From assembly GCA_020631735.1 (NCBI GenBank), contig CM036159.1:16531511-16595510 (forward strand): DNA of 64,000 nucleotides, written 5' to 3'. How positions within the stretch are numbered: the stretch's first letter is position 1; each line of letters begins with the position of its first letter. The DNA comes from Saccharum officinarum (taxonomy: Eukaryota > Streptophyta > Magnoliopsida > Poales > Poaceae). Of this stretch, positions 11,258 through 21,412 are shown in pieces. The notes beneath the pieces are model-generated. The model was not told the origin of the DNA. It ran no database searches and saw only the letters and a program-made list of their open reading frames with translations. The position numbers and the translations under genes were made by a program.

Positions 11258-11872
11258 CTAAGCATCATCCTCCGAGTCGGTGTCATGGATCTCCCCGCCG
11301 TCCTCATCACTGACAGGCTCTAACTCCTCGTCTTCTTCTTCTTCTGGCTCTTCCTCTGGTGCTTCTGCAGGTGGGGCATCCTGTGGTCCATCAACCTCCA
11401 CTTCATCATCATCCTCAGCCATGAAGATTCCTGATCCCATATCTTCATCTACGTTGTTGTTTCTAGGCAGCAGGGGATTAAGCTCGTTGTTCAGGCGGTG
11501 CACTTCTTCATGAAGATTATCATTGTATTCTTCAGCGTTCTCCAACTGTTGCTCGAGCTCAAACTGGCGAGCTCTCAGAACGTTCTCCTCGTGCCAGGCT
11601 TCATCCCTCTGTTCCATCACACGGACCAACATGCGTTGACAGTTGCGGTTTGCCACTGTCAACCTCTGGACTGCAAGCGTTTCTTGATCACGATCATGAA
11701 TCACTTGTTCCAGTTGTTGCCGTGCTGCATCCCTAGCAGCAGTCACCTCTGCCAGCTCTGCCCTCAGCCTTTCCACCTCAGTAGGCTCAGGGCGGGGCTC
11801 ACGTGGAGCGAGCTGGTGACGCGGTGCCCTGCCCCCAGTGGACTTACGAGCGGTCCTCTTGGTACGTGCCAT
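11258..11872 (-). CDS. Extra ORF upstream of gag: histone H3-tail-like N-terminus, coiled coil, acidic tail
   Basis: This is a 204-residue frame whose first ATG (11872) is immediately followed by ARTKRTARKSTGG. Of the first 21 residues after Met, 18 match the histone H3 tail. The differences are at H3 positions 5 (R for Q), 14 (R for K) and 18 (H for K). Positions K4, K9, S10, T3, T11, R2, R8 and R17 are kept. There is no histone fold. Residues about 31-134 form a long heptad-rich coiled coil, and 141-204 are dominated by Asp and Glu (for example APEEEPEEEEDEE). Met-Ala should lose its Met, exposing Ala as in H3. The frame lies inside the element between the 5' leader and gag. Extra ORFs upstream of gag are known in some rice gypsy elements. 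I do not know of an H3-tail one, and the function is not established. An H3 mimic or decoy is inference; the motif itself is directly visible. Confidence 0.85.
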   Translation of the reverse strand: MARTKRTARKSTGGRAPRHQLAPREPRPEPTEVERLRAELAEVTAARDAARQQLEQVIHDRDQETLAVQRLTVANRNCQRMLVRVMEQRDEAWHEENVLRARQFELEQQLENAEEYNDNLHEEVHRLNNELNPLLPRNNNVDEDMGSGIFMAEDDDEVEVDGPQDAPPAEAPEEEPEEEEDEELEPVSDEDGGEIHDTDSEDDA

Positions 11873-12647
11873 CTGTAGCAACAAGATAAGATACGACTTA
11901 AAGTGAGGATCATTTAGGGGATACGAAATTTACTTTAGTCGGGAGTACAGAAATTTTAAGGAGGGAGTAAATGATATGTATGATATAATTAAACATGATG
12001 CATGCACGTTTCGTACGTCCTCTCACCTTAGTAGAAACCTAGAGTTCTAACGCTAGGCGGTGGCATACATACGTTCTCTCATATAAGCGAAACTATCGGT
12101 CTACTCGTTACGCTGTTAGTGTACCTGCAGAAAATTTCATTGCAGCCCAACAATTCCCAAAATATGCACACAAGAAAGCAGTAAATTAAATACTTTCCAT
12201 ATACACATCCCCAATGTATATACTTCAGTATCAAAGCTACCCGATTGATAGATTCCCACAATTAAGTGCTTTTACATAGTTACATGGTTTAAACATGTAA
12301 AGATGTAAGTCACCAAAACTACTCTCCCCTAGACCGCCGGTTGGACGATCATGCTCTCACAACTCACACTTACCAGAGCGTCGAGGTAATTGATCCATAC
12401 ATTACCACCCAAGTGGATGGCATCCATACAATATCACGCCGTATGGACGACGAAACAAAAACAAACAAGGCCCCCAAGTTAGTCTTTATAATAAGCCACC
12501 TAAGAGTCCTTATTTGGGCTAAGGGTTGTGATCACTGGCATACCTATAAAATAATTTTTAGAGTTTAACCCTTTTTGCAAACAAATGCTTTTTTTAATTA
12601 ATTACTCGTAAGATGTGTTTAATGTTGAATTATGCTCCGGTACCAGC
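11873..12647 (-). other. 5' leader of the Tekay-type element
   Basis: This is the 775-base untranslated stretch between the PBS end of the internal region and the extra ORF. It ends TTGCTACAG directly before the ATG, which resembles a 3' splice site. I see no protein-coding frame in it. A plus-strand 75-codon open frame at 12341-12568 lacks any recognisable domain. Confidence 0.6.
12634..12645 (-). other. Primer binding site, initiator-Met tRNA type (diverged)
   Basis: Minus-strand TGGTACCGGAGC lies two bases inside the 5' LTR edge. The usual plant initiator-Met site is TGGTATCAGAGC, so two of twelve positions differ. The sister element at 45466 has the usual form. Confidence 0.75.
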
Positions 12648-15600
12648 TGTAACAGAACCGACCAAATTATAAGAGCACAAGTACGAAAACAAGCACCGAA
12701 GCGCTCAAATTTTCAAACTTGAGCCCATATAATCCCGGTAGTCAATCGAAATCACGAAGGATTTCAAACCAAACTGCTTACAACCAGGATCGCATCATTC
12801 AACATACAACATCATACGATACATTTCACAAGTAGTCCAGAAATAAGTTTACACCACGGAGTAGCAAATATTACAAACCAAGTTTGAAAGTAGCGGAAGC
12901 ATAACACACACATTAGTTAATTAAATACTGCCAGTCTGGATGATCGACAACTCGCAAAAGCATGAGGAAAGTACATAAAGACGATCACGCCCTTGTGATC
13001 TAGTCATCATCACCCGCAGGGTGGAGACACGTCTTGCAGAATCCCTGATAAAGCATGTCATCTGCAACAGGAGGGAATAAACCCTGAGTACTGGAATGTA
13101 CTCAGCTAGACTTACCCGTCGAAAACCAGAAATAAAGTGACACCAAGGATTATGCAAGGCTTACACAAGAGGCTAGCTGACATAACATTTTGCATAAAGG
13201 CATAAGTAATTGAAACTCTTATAACCTGTACTAGCAGTTATTTTTAGCATTTACCTGTCATCTATCTTAGCACCTGTACTAAACATACACTTGATTATAA
13301 TCAAACAACATGATTATTATATCCATAGCAGGTATATCATTATGGCAACATTGTATCATTCCCTTAACCACCAGTTCATTTAATGAGTTCTACGTTGCCG
13401 CTGCTCAAGTCAAGTGCTCACTAACCGGGAGCGACGGCGATTCGAATCGAATTCCTATCCAGCTGGAGGGGTATTTCTAACACTCACCGCGCAGGCCCCT
13501 GCCAGGGTCGCACAAGCCACCGTTTCATATGATTCAGGAATCGCGGGTCCGAATGATGTCGCGACCCCAAGGGCGACACTCTGCCAGGTGATAGGGACTC
13601 TAACCCCCCCTTGGTCTCACGCCAATGTCCCCAAGCACATCCTTTCTCTCCTCCAAGAAGCAACCTACCATTCGATTCCCGGCCTGAACCACATTACTCG
13701 GCTTCGCGGTCGGAACGACTTATCCGGCCAACTAAGTGTTAGACTGCGTTCAACATGACTCAAGGACGTACAGCGAATCGGTCCTTAAACGACTCAGACG
13801 GGCATAGCTCCACACCCAAGACGTGAAGTGTCTTGCGGCTGTACTATCGAACTCCCGCCCGGTCTCAATTTCATTTTTAAGCATGGTTCCATCCACGATA
13901 GCCATAAAGCCACTCGTGACTCCTTCCTACATCTCGCGGATGACCGGAAATCACCCGACTTCTACCGTACTAAGCAGGGCTAAGCATTGACACGTGCCTA
14001 AACCTAATATAGGATTAAGTACGATATCTGGACAAGGACAGGTATAATGCAACAAGTGTTTTCATATAACTCCTACAACTTAATGCAGTAAACAATTAAA
14101 AGTACTCAAGATATATTTATAAAACGATGGGTTCAGCATGCACCGGGGCTTGCCTTTCAGAAAAGTCGAGGGCCGGTGGTCTGGACACTCAGGAAGGTCT
14201 TCTGCGGGCACTCCTTCGCCTGCTGGATTCCTCGGGCTCCTGCTGCTCCTGGTCCTCCTCCGGAATCACAGGCTCGAATTCGAGGAGTGTTACCCCCTCC
14301 GGTACACCTATTGCATGAATGCACAATAAATATAATGGATGCATAAATGGGTGCAACATGCTCGGAATGGAATGCATTTCAGAATAAAATACTCTATTCA
14401 AGTTATTTTACTAGTACGTGCAAATCTCTTCTCTAGTAGAGAAGTACTCACCTAATCTACTTAACCTAAGATAAAGCTGCTCATCCTCAGTTAAGGCCCT
14501 AACACCTAACAAATACAAAAGTAGCATGTCTTAGGATATTACACCATATCAAACAGCAAAACACCACAGAAAGCATTCTGGACAGCAGCTACTTGTTTTT
14601 ATCACAACTGAAGATTTATAATTCCAAAAGATATGATCTAAGACAATCTGGAAAGCCTAAGAAAAACTCTATAATCCCTTTTCAGACCTCAACCCCAAAC
14701 TCCTAAGTTTTCCATGTCAAACTTCACAAGTTCCAGAATCTGTCCTCTCAAAACAGAGAGTAGCAGATTCTGAACTGCCACTTAAAACAACAGTAACTCT
14801 CAAACTACAAAGCCAAATGTTCCCAATTTTGACACAAGCTAGTTCATCAAGTTTACTCCAACTTTGGTATTTACAAGTTTTCCAGCAACAATTTTATCAA
14901 AGTCAAACTTAGAAATACTACCAGCTGTCCAGAAAACCTAAAATTACAAAGGTTAAATATTTATTGATGTGGCCAAAGTCTCCTAAAACCAAACTAATGT
15001 TACTAAAGTTCACATTAGTATAAAAACACCAGAAAGTAAGGTGGAACCAATTAGAATATTTATTTAACCCCATTTCTTAATTTACTTAATTATTAGGTGG
15101 AATTTTAAACATATATGTAAACTGCTCCTAAAATTCTACAAAAATTACAGGGGACTCTCTGACCTCAAAATAGACTACAGTAAAAATTTGAACAAGTTTT
15201 ATTCACAGAAACTCCCTATACAAAATTCACAAGTCCAAAAGGCTGATTTTTGCATAATTATAAACCATATTGAAAAGTGTCAAACAACAGATTTCATATT
15301 TTTCTTAGACACTTTAGGGTACCAAGACATTCTCCAAAAATTTACAATAACATTGCACATGTAGAAAAATTATAAAAATTACTTCAATTATTTCCTAGAA
15401 TAAAATGATAGCCTTATAACTTGAAAATTACTTAAGCACTGATGCCCAAATTTTTACCATAGCTAGGACTAGCATAGAGTAACCTACCCACCAAATTTCA
15501 TAATTTATGGAACACTACAGCTCAAGTTATAAATTAAGCAAATTTGCATGCAATCCAAAACACATTTAAAGGATCTAATAAATTCTTACAGAATTTAAAC

Positions 15601-17458
15601 ATCTCATGCCAGATCCATATTTTTCTAAAATACTACACATCCAATAGATTCTAACAAAATTTATTTCATGATTTTTGGATCACTAAAACCCTAGATTCCT
15701 ATTTTTCCAACTAGTACAACAATCAGTATCAAAATAATAAAAATTCATTTTCACTTCGGACGATTGGGCCGGCCCGGAAACGAACTCGGCCCACAACGTT
15801 TTTCCCCGCGCGCTCGGCCCGCTCAGCGCCCCTGCCTGCGCGCGCGACGCTGACGGTGGGCCCCGCGGTCAGTGACCGAAACAGGGGAGCCGACACCCCG
15901 CGAGCTCCGGTGAGCTCGAGCTCGCCGGAGAAGGGCTCGCGCGGCTCACCGAACACGGCATCGTGCTCTCCGTCACCTGGCGCACTGATTGGTACCCGTA
16001 GGATGAATGGGAATGGGGTGGAGAGGGCCTGCCACCGTGCGCGGCGGCCGGTGACCTCCGGTGGCGGCGCACCGTCGCCGGTGAAGAAGCATAGTGCGGT
16101 TTGGGCTCGGTACGAGCTTCACCGGGGCAAGGTGGTTCCGTTTTGCGAGTAAGGGGAGATGGAGACGGGCCCGAAGCACCCCGACCACGGTGAGGTCCCA
16201 TGGCGGGCTCCGGCGACCCCTCGGAGGCGGAGAAGAAGATAATGCAGCTCACCTAGGGTCCAATCGTGGGTTTCGGTAGGTCCAGGGGGTGGAGGGTGTC
16301 GAGGCGGAGGAACTGGCGAGCTCAGGCGGCCGGTGGTGTGGCGTGGCTCACGGTCGAGCTCGTCGGAGAAGAAAGGGGAATGGCGGCTCGGTTCTTTCCC
16401 TTTTGCAAACGAGAGGGAAGGAGGAGGAGGGAATGGATGGTTGATGTCGGGGCGACCGCAGAGGTGCCCTTCATGCGCTCGGCAGCTGGCCAAGGCGCCA
16501 GGTCGCGCGCGGCGCGTGGAGGACACGCGGCGGCGACGGCCTGTGCGGTCGGCCACTGACGAAACTGAACCCGATTAGCGATGCATCAACGGCAGTGACT
16601 GACAGCGTGTTTCGAACGTGATTAACTTCTAAACAGCCGTTTCAGTCCAAGGTGGCAACATCAAGTTTGTAGAGCTATGTGAGGTCAACAACTTTGTCAA
16701 TTGGAGCTTGGGCTGGTTCGGCCTATATTTCAAACTACATGGCCTCAAAGTAGTGCTCGATAAACTGAAACGGGTTTCAGTTAACGATGCCGACTGACAG
16801 CTCATGTTCATGACACGATATCTCTTGAACCATTGAGAACCAGGCTTGGGTAATATTGACAAAGTTGTAGGGCTACATGTGATCTACAAGTTTGTCAATA
16901 TGAGTGAAGGCTGGTTTGGCTTGGTTTGCAAACTACAAGCTTCTAAAGTAGACATCAGTGAAACTGTAAGGTCAATTCCAGACTTAGAAAATTCTAAGTC
17001 CTGGGATTACACCACTAGCTGACTTGTGGGCCACTTTTGAGCATGTTGTGGTCATTTTCATGAGATGGTCATATTGAGACTTTTGTTCCCCATGAATTTC
17101 TTTACAACTTTGCTTAAGGGTGCTCTTCCATGCAATCTCTAAATTAGACTTTCTAATTGGTCAAACTAGAGCCTTCTATGGTCAATTGGGGGTCAAACTT
17201 GTCTTGGAGGGTAATTTTGTAATTTTGGTCAACATGAACCTTGATCCAATTGTTACCCTAAGTATAGCTAAGGTGTGGTAGGTCATGATTGACTACTTAC
17301 CTTTTTGTTACACCAACCCCCAAGTATTTTATAGAATCAATCAAACAAACCCTAAACAAACACATGAATTGCATTACATGAAATACTAAACATGGATTAT
17401 GCATGTCATGCTTATGCAAATGCAATGCAATTAAGGACTAAACACTTGAGGTGTTACA
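12648..17458 (-). repeat. Right LTR (5' LTR of the Tekay-type element), 4811 bp
   Basis: It matches 1411-6238 end to end. Compared with that copy it has many one-base losses in short homopolymers, especially between about 14830-15120 and 16560-17300, which accounts for most of the 17-base length difference. As the 5' LTR on the minus strand it should carry the active promoter. No clear TATA box was found. Confidence 0.93.
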
Positions 17459-17558
17459 NNNNNNNNNNNNNNNNNNNNNNNNNNNNNNNNNNNNNNNNNN
17501 NNNNNNNNNNNNNNNNNNNNNNNNNNNNNNNNNNNNNNNNNNNNNNNNNNNNNNNNNN
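17459..17558. other. Assembly gap, exactly 100 N
   Basis: The run of N begins on the base after the LTR terminal GTGTTACA. Its length of 100 is a common placeholder for an unknown distance. Linkage between the Tekay-type element and everything to the right is therefore scaffold-level only. Confidence 0.95.
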
Positions 17559-20505
17559 TGCTCGACAGCCCATGTCCATATGCTTATCCTCTATCAGGTA
17601 AGCTCTAGCCTCTCGTTCTCACATTTGCCATCCATTTTTTTATCCATTATAGTTATCCATACTCTAAATTTCTGATCTTACCCATCATTGATGAATCACT
17701 AATTGGTATGGACTGGGTGCCATACACACCTGTTTTGCATCTGGAATGCACACCTTTATCAAATTTGTATCATGCTGCAGCGCCAAATCCTCAATGCAGA
17801 CTTGATTTGAGTACAATGACATTCATGAATTTTCTCCAATAAAATTTAATGGTTTCAAAAGTTGTTATAGAAATAGGTTGTTTGATTAATTTAATAGTTG
17901 AGTTTTAGTAAAGGAGTAACTCATGAAATTTATCAAGCAATTTAATTTGTAGAAAAAAGGAACTATATTGAATGGTTTATTTATCATTTTGATTTGACAG
18001 CAGAGAAAGCACCAGTTTCGACTGAAGGAAGACGTCATAGACTTTAGTTCGCTTGGAAGGCAGGATTGACTGGGGAACAAGACCTTGTGGATCTGTGGGA
18101 GGTGTTTGGTGAGTGGAGCACCTAAGGATATACTTCTCTTAGATCATACTAACTTGCATTCACATTACATATCTTTTGGCCAGTAGTATTGGTAATCGTT
18201 AGTAGATGAAGGGCTACATATATATCGTACATAACCATCACTGTACCGAAGATTGCCAATGCAATGGGTTATACAGTGTTTGATTTATAGAGCCAAAGTT
18301 TATACCAGTTAAGAAGCCATTTTCAGTTCTTCTCTCCTTTGGAAGAAACTTTAAGTGGTTCATCAAATCATTTCGTAGGAACAAATAAATCATAGCTATG
18401 TGGGACACAAGCTAGTTGCAGATAAAACTAGAAAACTAATACACTGGAACTAATGCATTTTGAAAAAAAACAAGGTATAGCACTGGGCAGCTCATCCACA
18501 TGGTACTGCTTATTAGAAAGGTGTCTCTCATAGTTTTCTTTCTCAGTTGAATTTGCTTAGTATTCTCCCTTTGTAATTTAATACGATACACTCCATCACC
18601 GAGCAAGGTGTGTCCTCTGTAGCCTTTGTATTGAAGATGGTTTCCCTCCCTATATCTGAGTATCTTATCGATGCTTGCAACCTTGTAGTGAAAATTGGGG
18701 TCAGGGTTCCAGGGATCAGACAGGCTTCCAATTCCAATCCATCGTCCTCGTCGTCGCACGTTGTGGCCACCCTAGCCCACTGCACGTCGCACGTCGCTGG
18801 TAAGTCATGTGGCATTGGATTTTCGATCTACTAAATGAAATTGCGGAACGCCTACCCAATTCTGCTAAAAAACATGTGAGGTGTTACTGTTTACCTGTCT
18901 GCCAAAATGTTTGGATCAATTCCTTTTCATGTGATTTCGAGAGCTGTCATTTGTGGGCTTGCTGCTGCAAATGGAGTTACAGCATGTGACCCAAATGATG
19001 TGGTTATTATTATCATTATACCAATGAACAATATTTCATTTTTTTTGGTCCTGTACAATATGGCATCGATAGGAGTTTGGAGAATTTATAGGGTTCATCA
19101 ATTGTTTTTATAGGGTTGACAGTATCGGGTTGATATTCCTGGATTGCACATAGGAGTTTGGAGAACCCCTGAATCAGTAAAAACAATTGATGATTGAAGG
19201 ATGGTTAGTCACTAGAATGAACTTCATCAAAGTTGTAGACTTTCAGTAAAACAGAATAGTGTGTTTTAGTGGACCTTTGTATTTTGTTAATGCCCTTCAA
19301 TTCAGCTAAAGCCCAACATTGAAACTTGGTGGAGAAAAGAATATGTTCAAACTATAGTGATTGACTATGCAAATCTCACACTTGATAGTAGGTTTCCTCA
19401 TAACCAGAGCCGGTGAAGGCACAAAGGGGATGAAACAGCGTGGTGGATGTCATACTGCAGCTGCTTAGCGATAAGCAAATAAGGTTTAGTTGTTATTGTT
19501 TCAGTTTTGATCACTCTCTTCGTAATATCAAAAGTGGGGATTCTGTATAATTCTATGCTGAGAGTTTGTTACATGTAAAATGCAGAATTAAGAACCAACA
19601 ATTAGCTTTGAAGCTTTGGTACGTCAGGATAGTTTGTAATATAATTCTCACTTCCAACTAAAGTCTAAATCACAAAACCCTAGGTATTCTTCACTCTTTT
19701 GCAGTCGGATTTATGTGATCATAATTTAGTAGTGCCTTAGCATTTCTATTTGTGGCTAAATAATTTAAGACTGGAGTAGTTGAACAAAATTTCTATTTAT
19801 GGCTAAATGATTTAAGACTAGAGTAGTTGAACAACATTTGACCTACTGTAGAGCTAGGATAAAGAAGCATACCATCTACGGTACATTTGGGATAAAAAGC
19901 ATAGCATCTTGGAGAGCCTCCTCTTGTAATTAGTGTTCTTGGTGAGCAGCAGCTGCTTCGTTTCGTGGTGCATTGCCATGCCGAGAGTAGCGTCATGTCA
20001 CCAAGCCTAAGCAGCAACTGGTCACCGCCGCCACAAGAAAGCTAGAAACACAGTGGAGCGGCCGCTGATTGCTGATCTAGGTCTTTTGGTTTTGGATTGA
20101 GGGGAATTTATTTCTCCATCTTGCAATGGGAATTAGGGGTTCGACTTTCTCCTGGATGGTTCCTGAAATTTCTATATGTGAAAAATCCAAGAACCCCTAT
20201 TACTGATTGGATCTGGATGTGATTTATCAAATGGATTATGTCTGTATAAATTATAGATGAATTTGTTGAGTTTTTTTTCCAAAAATTCTGGTGTATGAAA
20301 CTCAACAAGAAATTATTACTTTGTTATTTTTCATCACTAATTACCGCTGCAGATAACCTAATGATGCTTATGGCTTCAATCCTTAGAATTGTGCACATTT
20401 ATGGTTGGAATGTGGTAGCCTTGGAGAATAAGGGGTTGACGTATTTGTTTTACTACTAGAAAAGGTATGGTTGGGTTTTCGGAGGGGTGAAACAAGACAT
20501 GGTTA
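17559..20505. other. AT-rich region, no confident gene
   Basis: There are scattered splice-like signals (for example CAG|GTAAGC near 17597) and one protein-like short frame at 18907-18999 (MFGSIPFHVISRAVICGLAA, then NGVTACDPNDVV), which I cannot assign. The pieces could be gene fragments carried by the Helitron-like element that appears to end at 21031. No continuous coding sequence is visible. Confidence 0.35.
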
Positions 20506-20685
20506 CGCAATGAGAAATTATGGTTGTTGGATTGGTGTCAGATGCCTGAAATAAGACAGCTCACGGTTGTGCGATGAGAAATTATGGTTGATGGATTGGT
20601 GTCAGATGGCTGAAACAATACACTTACGGTTGTGGGATGAGAAACAATTGTGGGATTGGTGTCAGATGCCTGACATGTTGAATGT
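20506..20685. repeat. Imperfect tandem repeat, period about 64 bases, nearly three copies
   Basis: Successive copies share TGAGAAATTATGGTTG and GGATTGGTGTCAGATG blocks, with TGAGAA at 20511, 20575 and about 20638. The third copy carries a short deletion. Confidence 0.75.
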
Positions 20686-20859
20686 TGGATTATTATAATA
20701 TATGAATGTCGTAGCAGATGATCATTTTTTGATCATCTTTTGAACTTCTTGACCAATAACAATTTTAACACCATTTGTTTGCTTCATTCACACTTGTGTG
20801 AAAGCGAAGTTTGGCTAAAACTAAATGTCAACGCACGTGTAAACTTAAAGTATCATTGT

Positions 20860-21032
20860 CTTTTTTTCCGTTGCAACGCACGGACATGATCCTGCGAACT
20901 TTGCTTTTTGATTAAATATCACTTTAACGTTGATATTTAATTTCATAGTATCGTTATCTTATCATGCGTTCAATGTGTTTTTAGTATAAAAGTTTTGTTG
21001 TCCCATAGCAATGCACGGGCATGCTACCTAGT
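20860..21032 (+). mobile_element. Helitron-like 3' terminus
   Basis: The end shows an imperfect hairpin (CCCATAGCAATGCACGGG) followed about ten bases later by CTAG (21028-21031) and a T, as in Helitron 3' ends. An older related motif, GTTGCAACGCACGGAC, lies near 20871. The 5' end (TC) was not located, so the length is unknown. Confidence 0.4.
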
Positions 21033-21063
21033 TACTCCTAAAATATTAAAAATTAGACTTATG

Positions 21064-21119
21064 GGAAACTTTCTTGGTGGTGTGTGCGTTCGGAAACTTT
21101 CTTGGTGGTGTGTGCGTTT
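21064..21119. repeat. 28-bp tandem duplication
   Basis: GGAAACTTTCTTGGTGGTGT and the following eight bases occur twice in direct succession with one mismatch at the end. It looks like a recent slippage or microduplication. Confidence 0.85.
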
Positions 21120-21215
21120 TTTCTGCAGGAGATCGCACCTTCACGTGCATCCAAGTCGTGACCTGCGCCTGCATTTGCGCGTGCATCCTGTGTTCTCTCA
21201 CCTCTCGAGGAATCA

Positions 21216-21412
21216 TACAATTTTGACTTTGACCAAATATATATAAGAAAATATTAATATTTAGTATCATTAAATAGATTCTTTAATCTATCTTTATAAT
21301 AAGCATATTTAAAAATACAAATGTTGATAATATTTTTTACAAATATAATCAAATTTATAAATGTTTGACCAGCACGAATATTGTAGTGACACTTAATTTA
21401 GAATGGAGGGAG
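21216..21412. mobile_element. Stowaway-type MITE remnant
   Basis: The right end GGAGGGAG followed by TA, and the AT-rich body with TTTGACCAGCACGAAT, are typical of grass Stowaway (Tc1/mariner) MITEs. The left terminal repeat is missing, so it is truncated. Confidence 0.6.

Larger units (their letters stand above)
1411..17458 (-). mobile_element. Large Ty3/gypsy chromovirus (Tekay/Del type) with LTRs, gag-pol, chromodomain and an upstream extra ORF
   Basis: Two near-identical direct repeats, 1411-6238 and 12648-17458, begin TGTAACAG and end GTGTTACA as read on the plus strand. They flank a 6.4-kb internal region whose genes run on the minus strand. On that strand the order is 5' LTR, PBS (12634-12645), leader, extra ORF (11258-11872), second leader, gag-protease-RT-RNase H-integrase (6688-10638), chromodomain tail (6234-6687), PPT (6239-6252) and 3' LTR. 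This order with a C-terminal chromodomain is that of chromoviruses. The very long LTRs and the TGTAACA ends fit the Tekay/Del clade. The LTR copies differ by eye at roughly 1-2 percent, so the insertion is fairly young. Two frameshifts near the integrase end mean this copy is probably not autonomous, unless they are sequence errors. Confidence 0.9.

Noticed and set aside
11258..11872. A genuine histone H3 gene
   Set aside because: Only the tail matches; the histone-fold helices are absent and replaced by coiled coil and acidic sequence, and the frame sits inside a retrotransposon.
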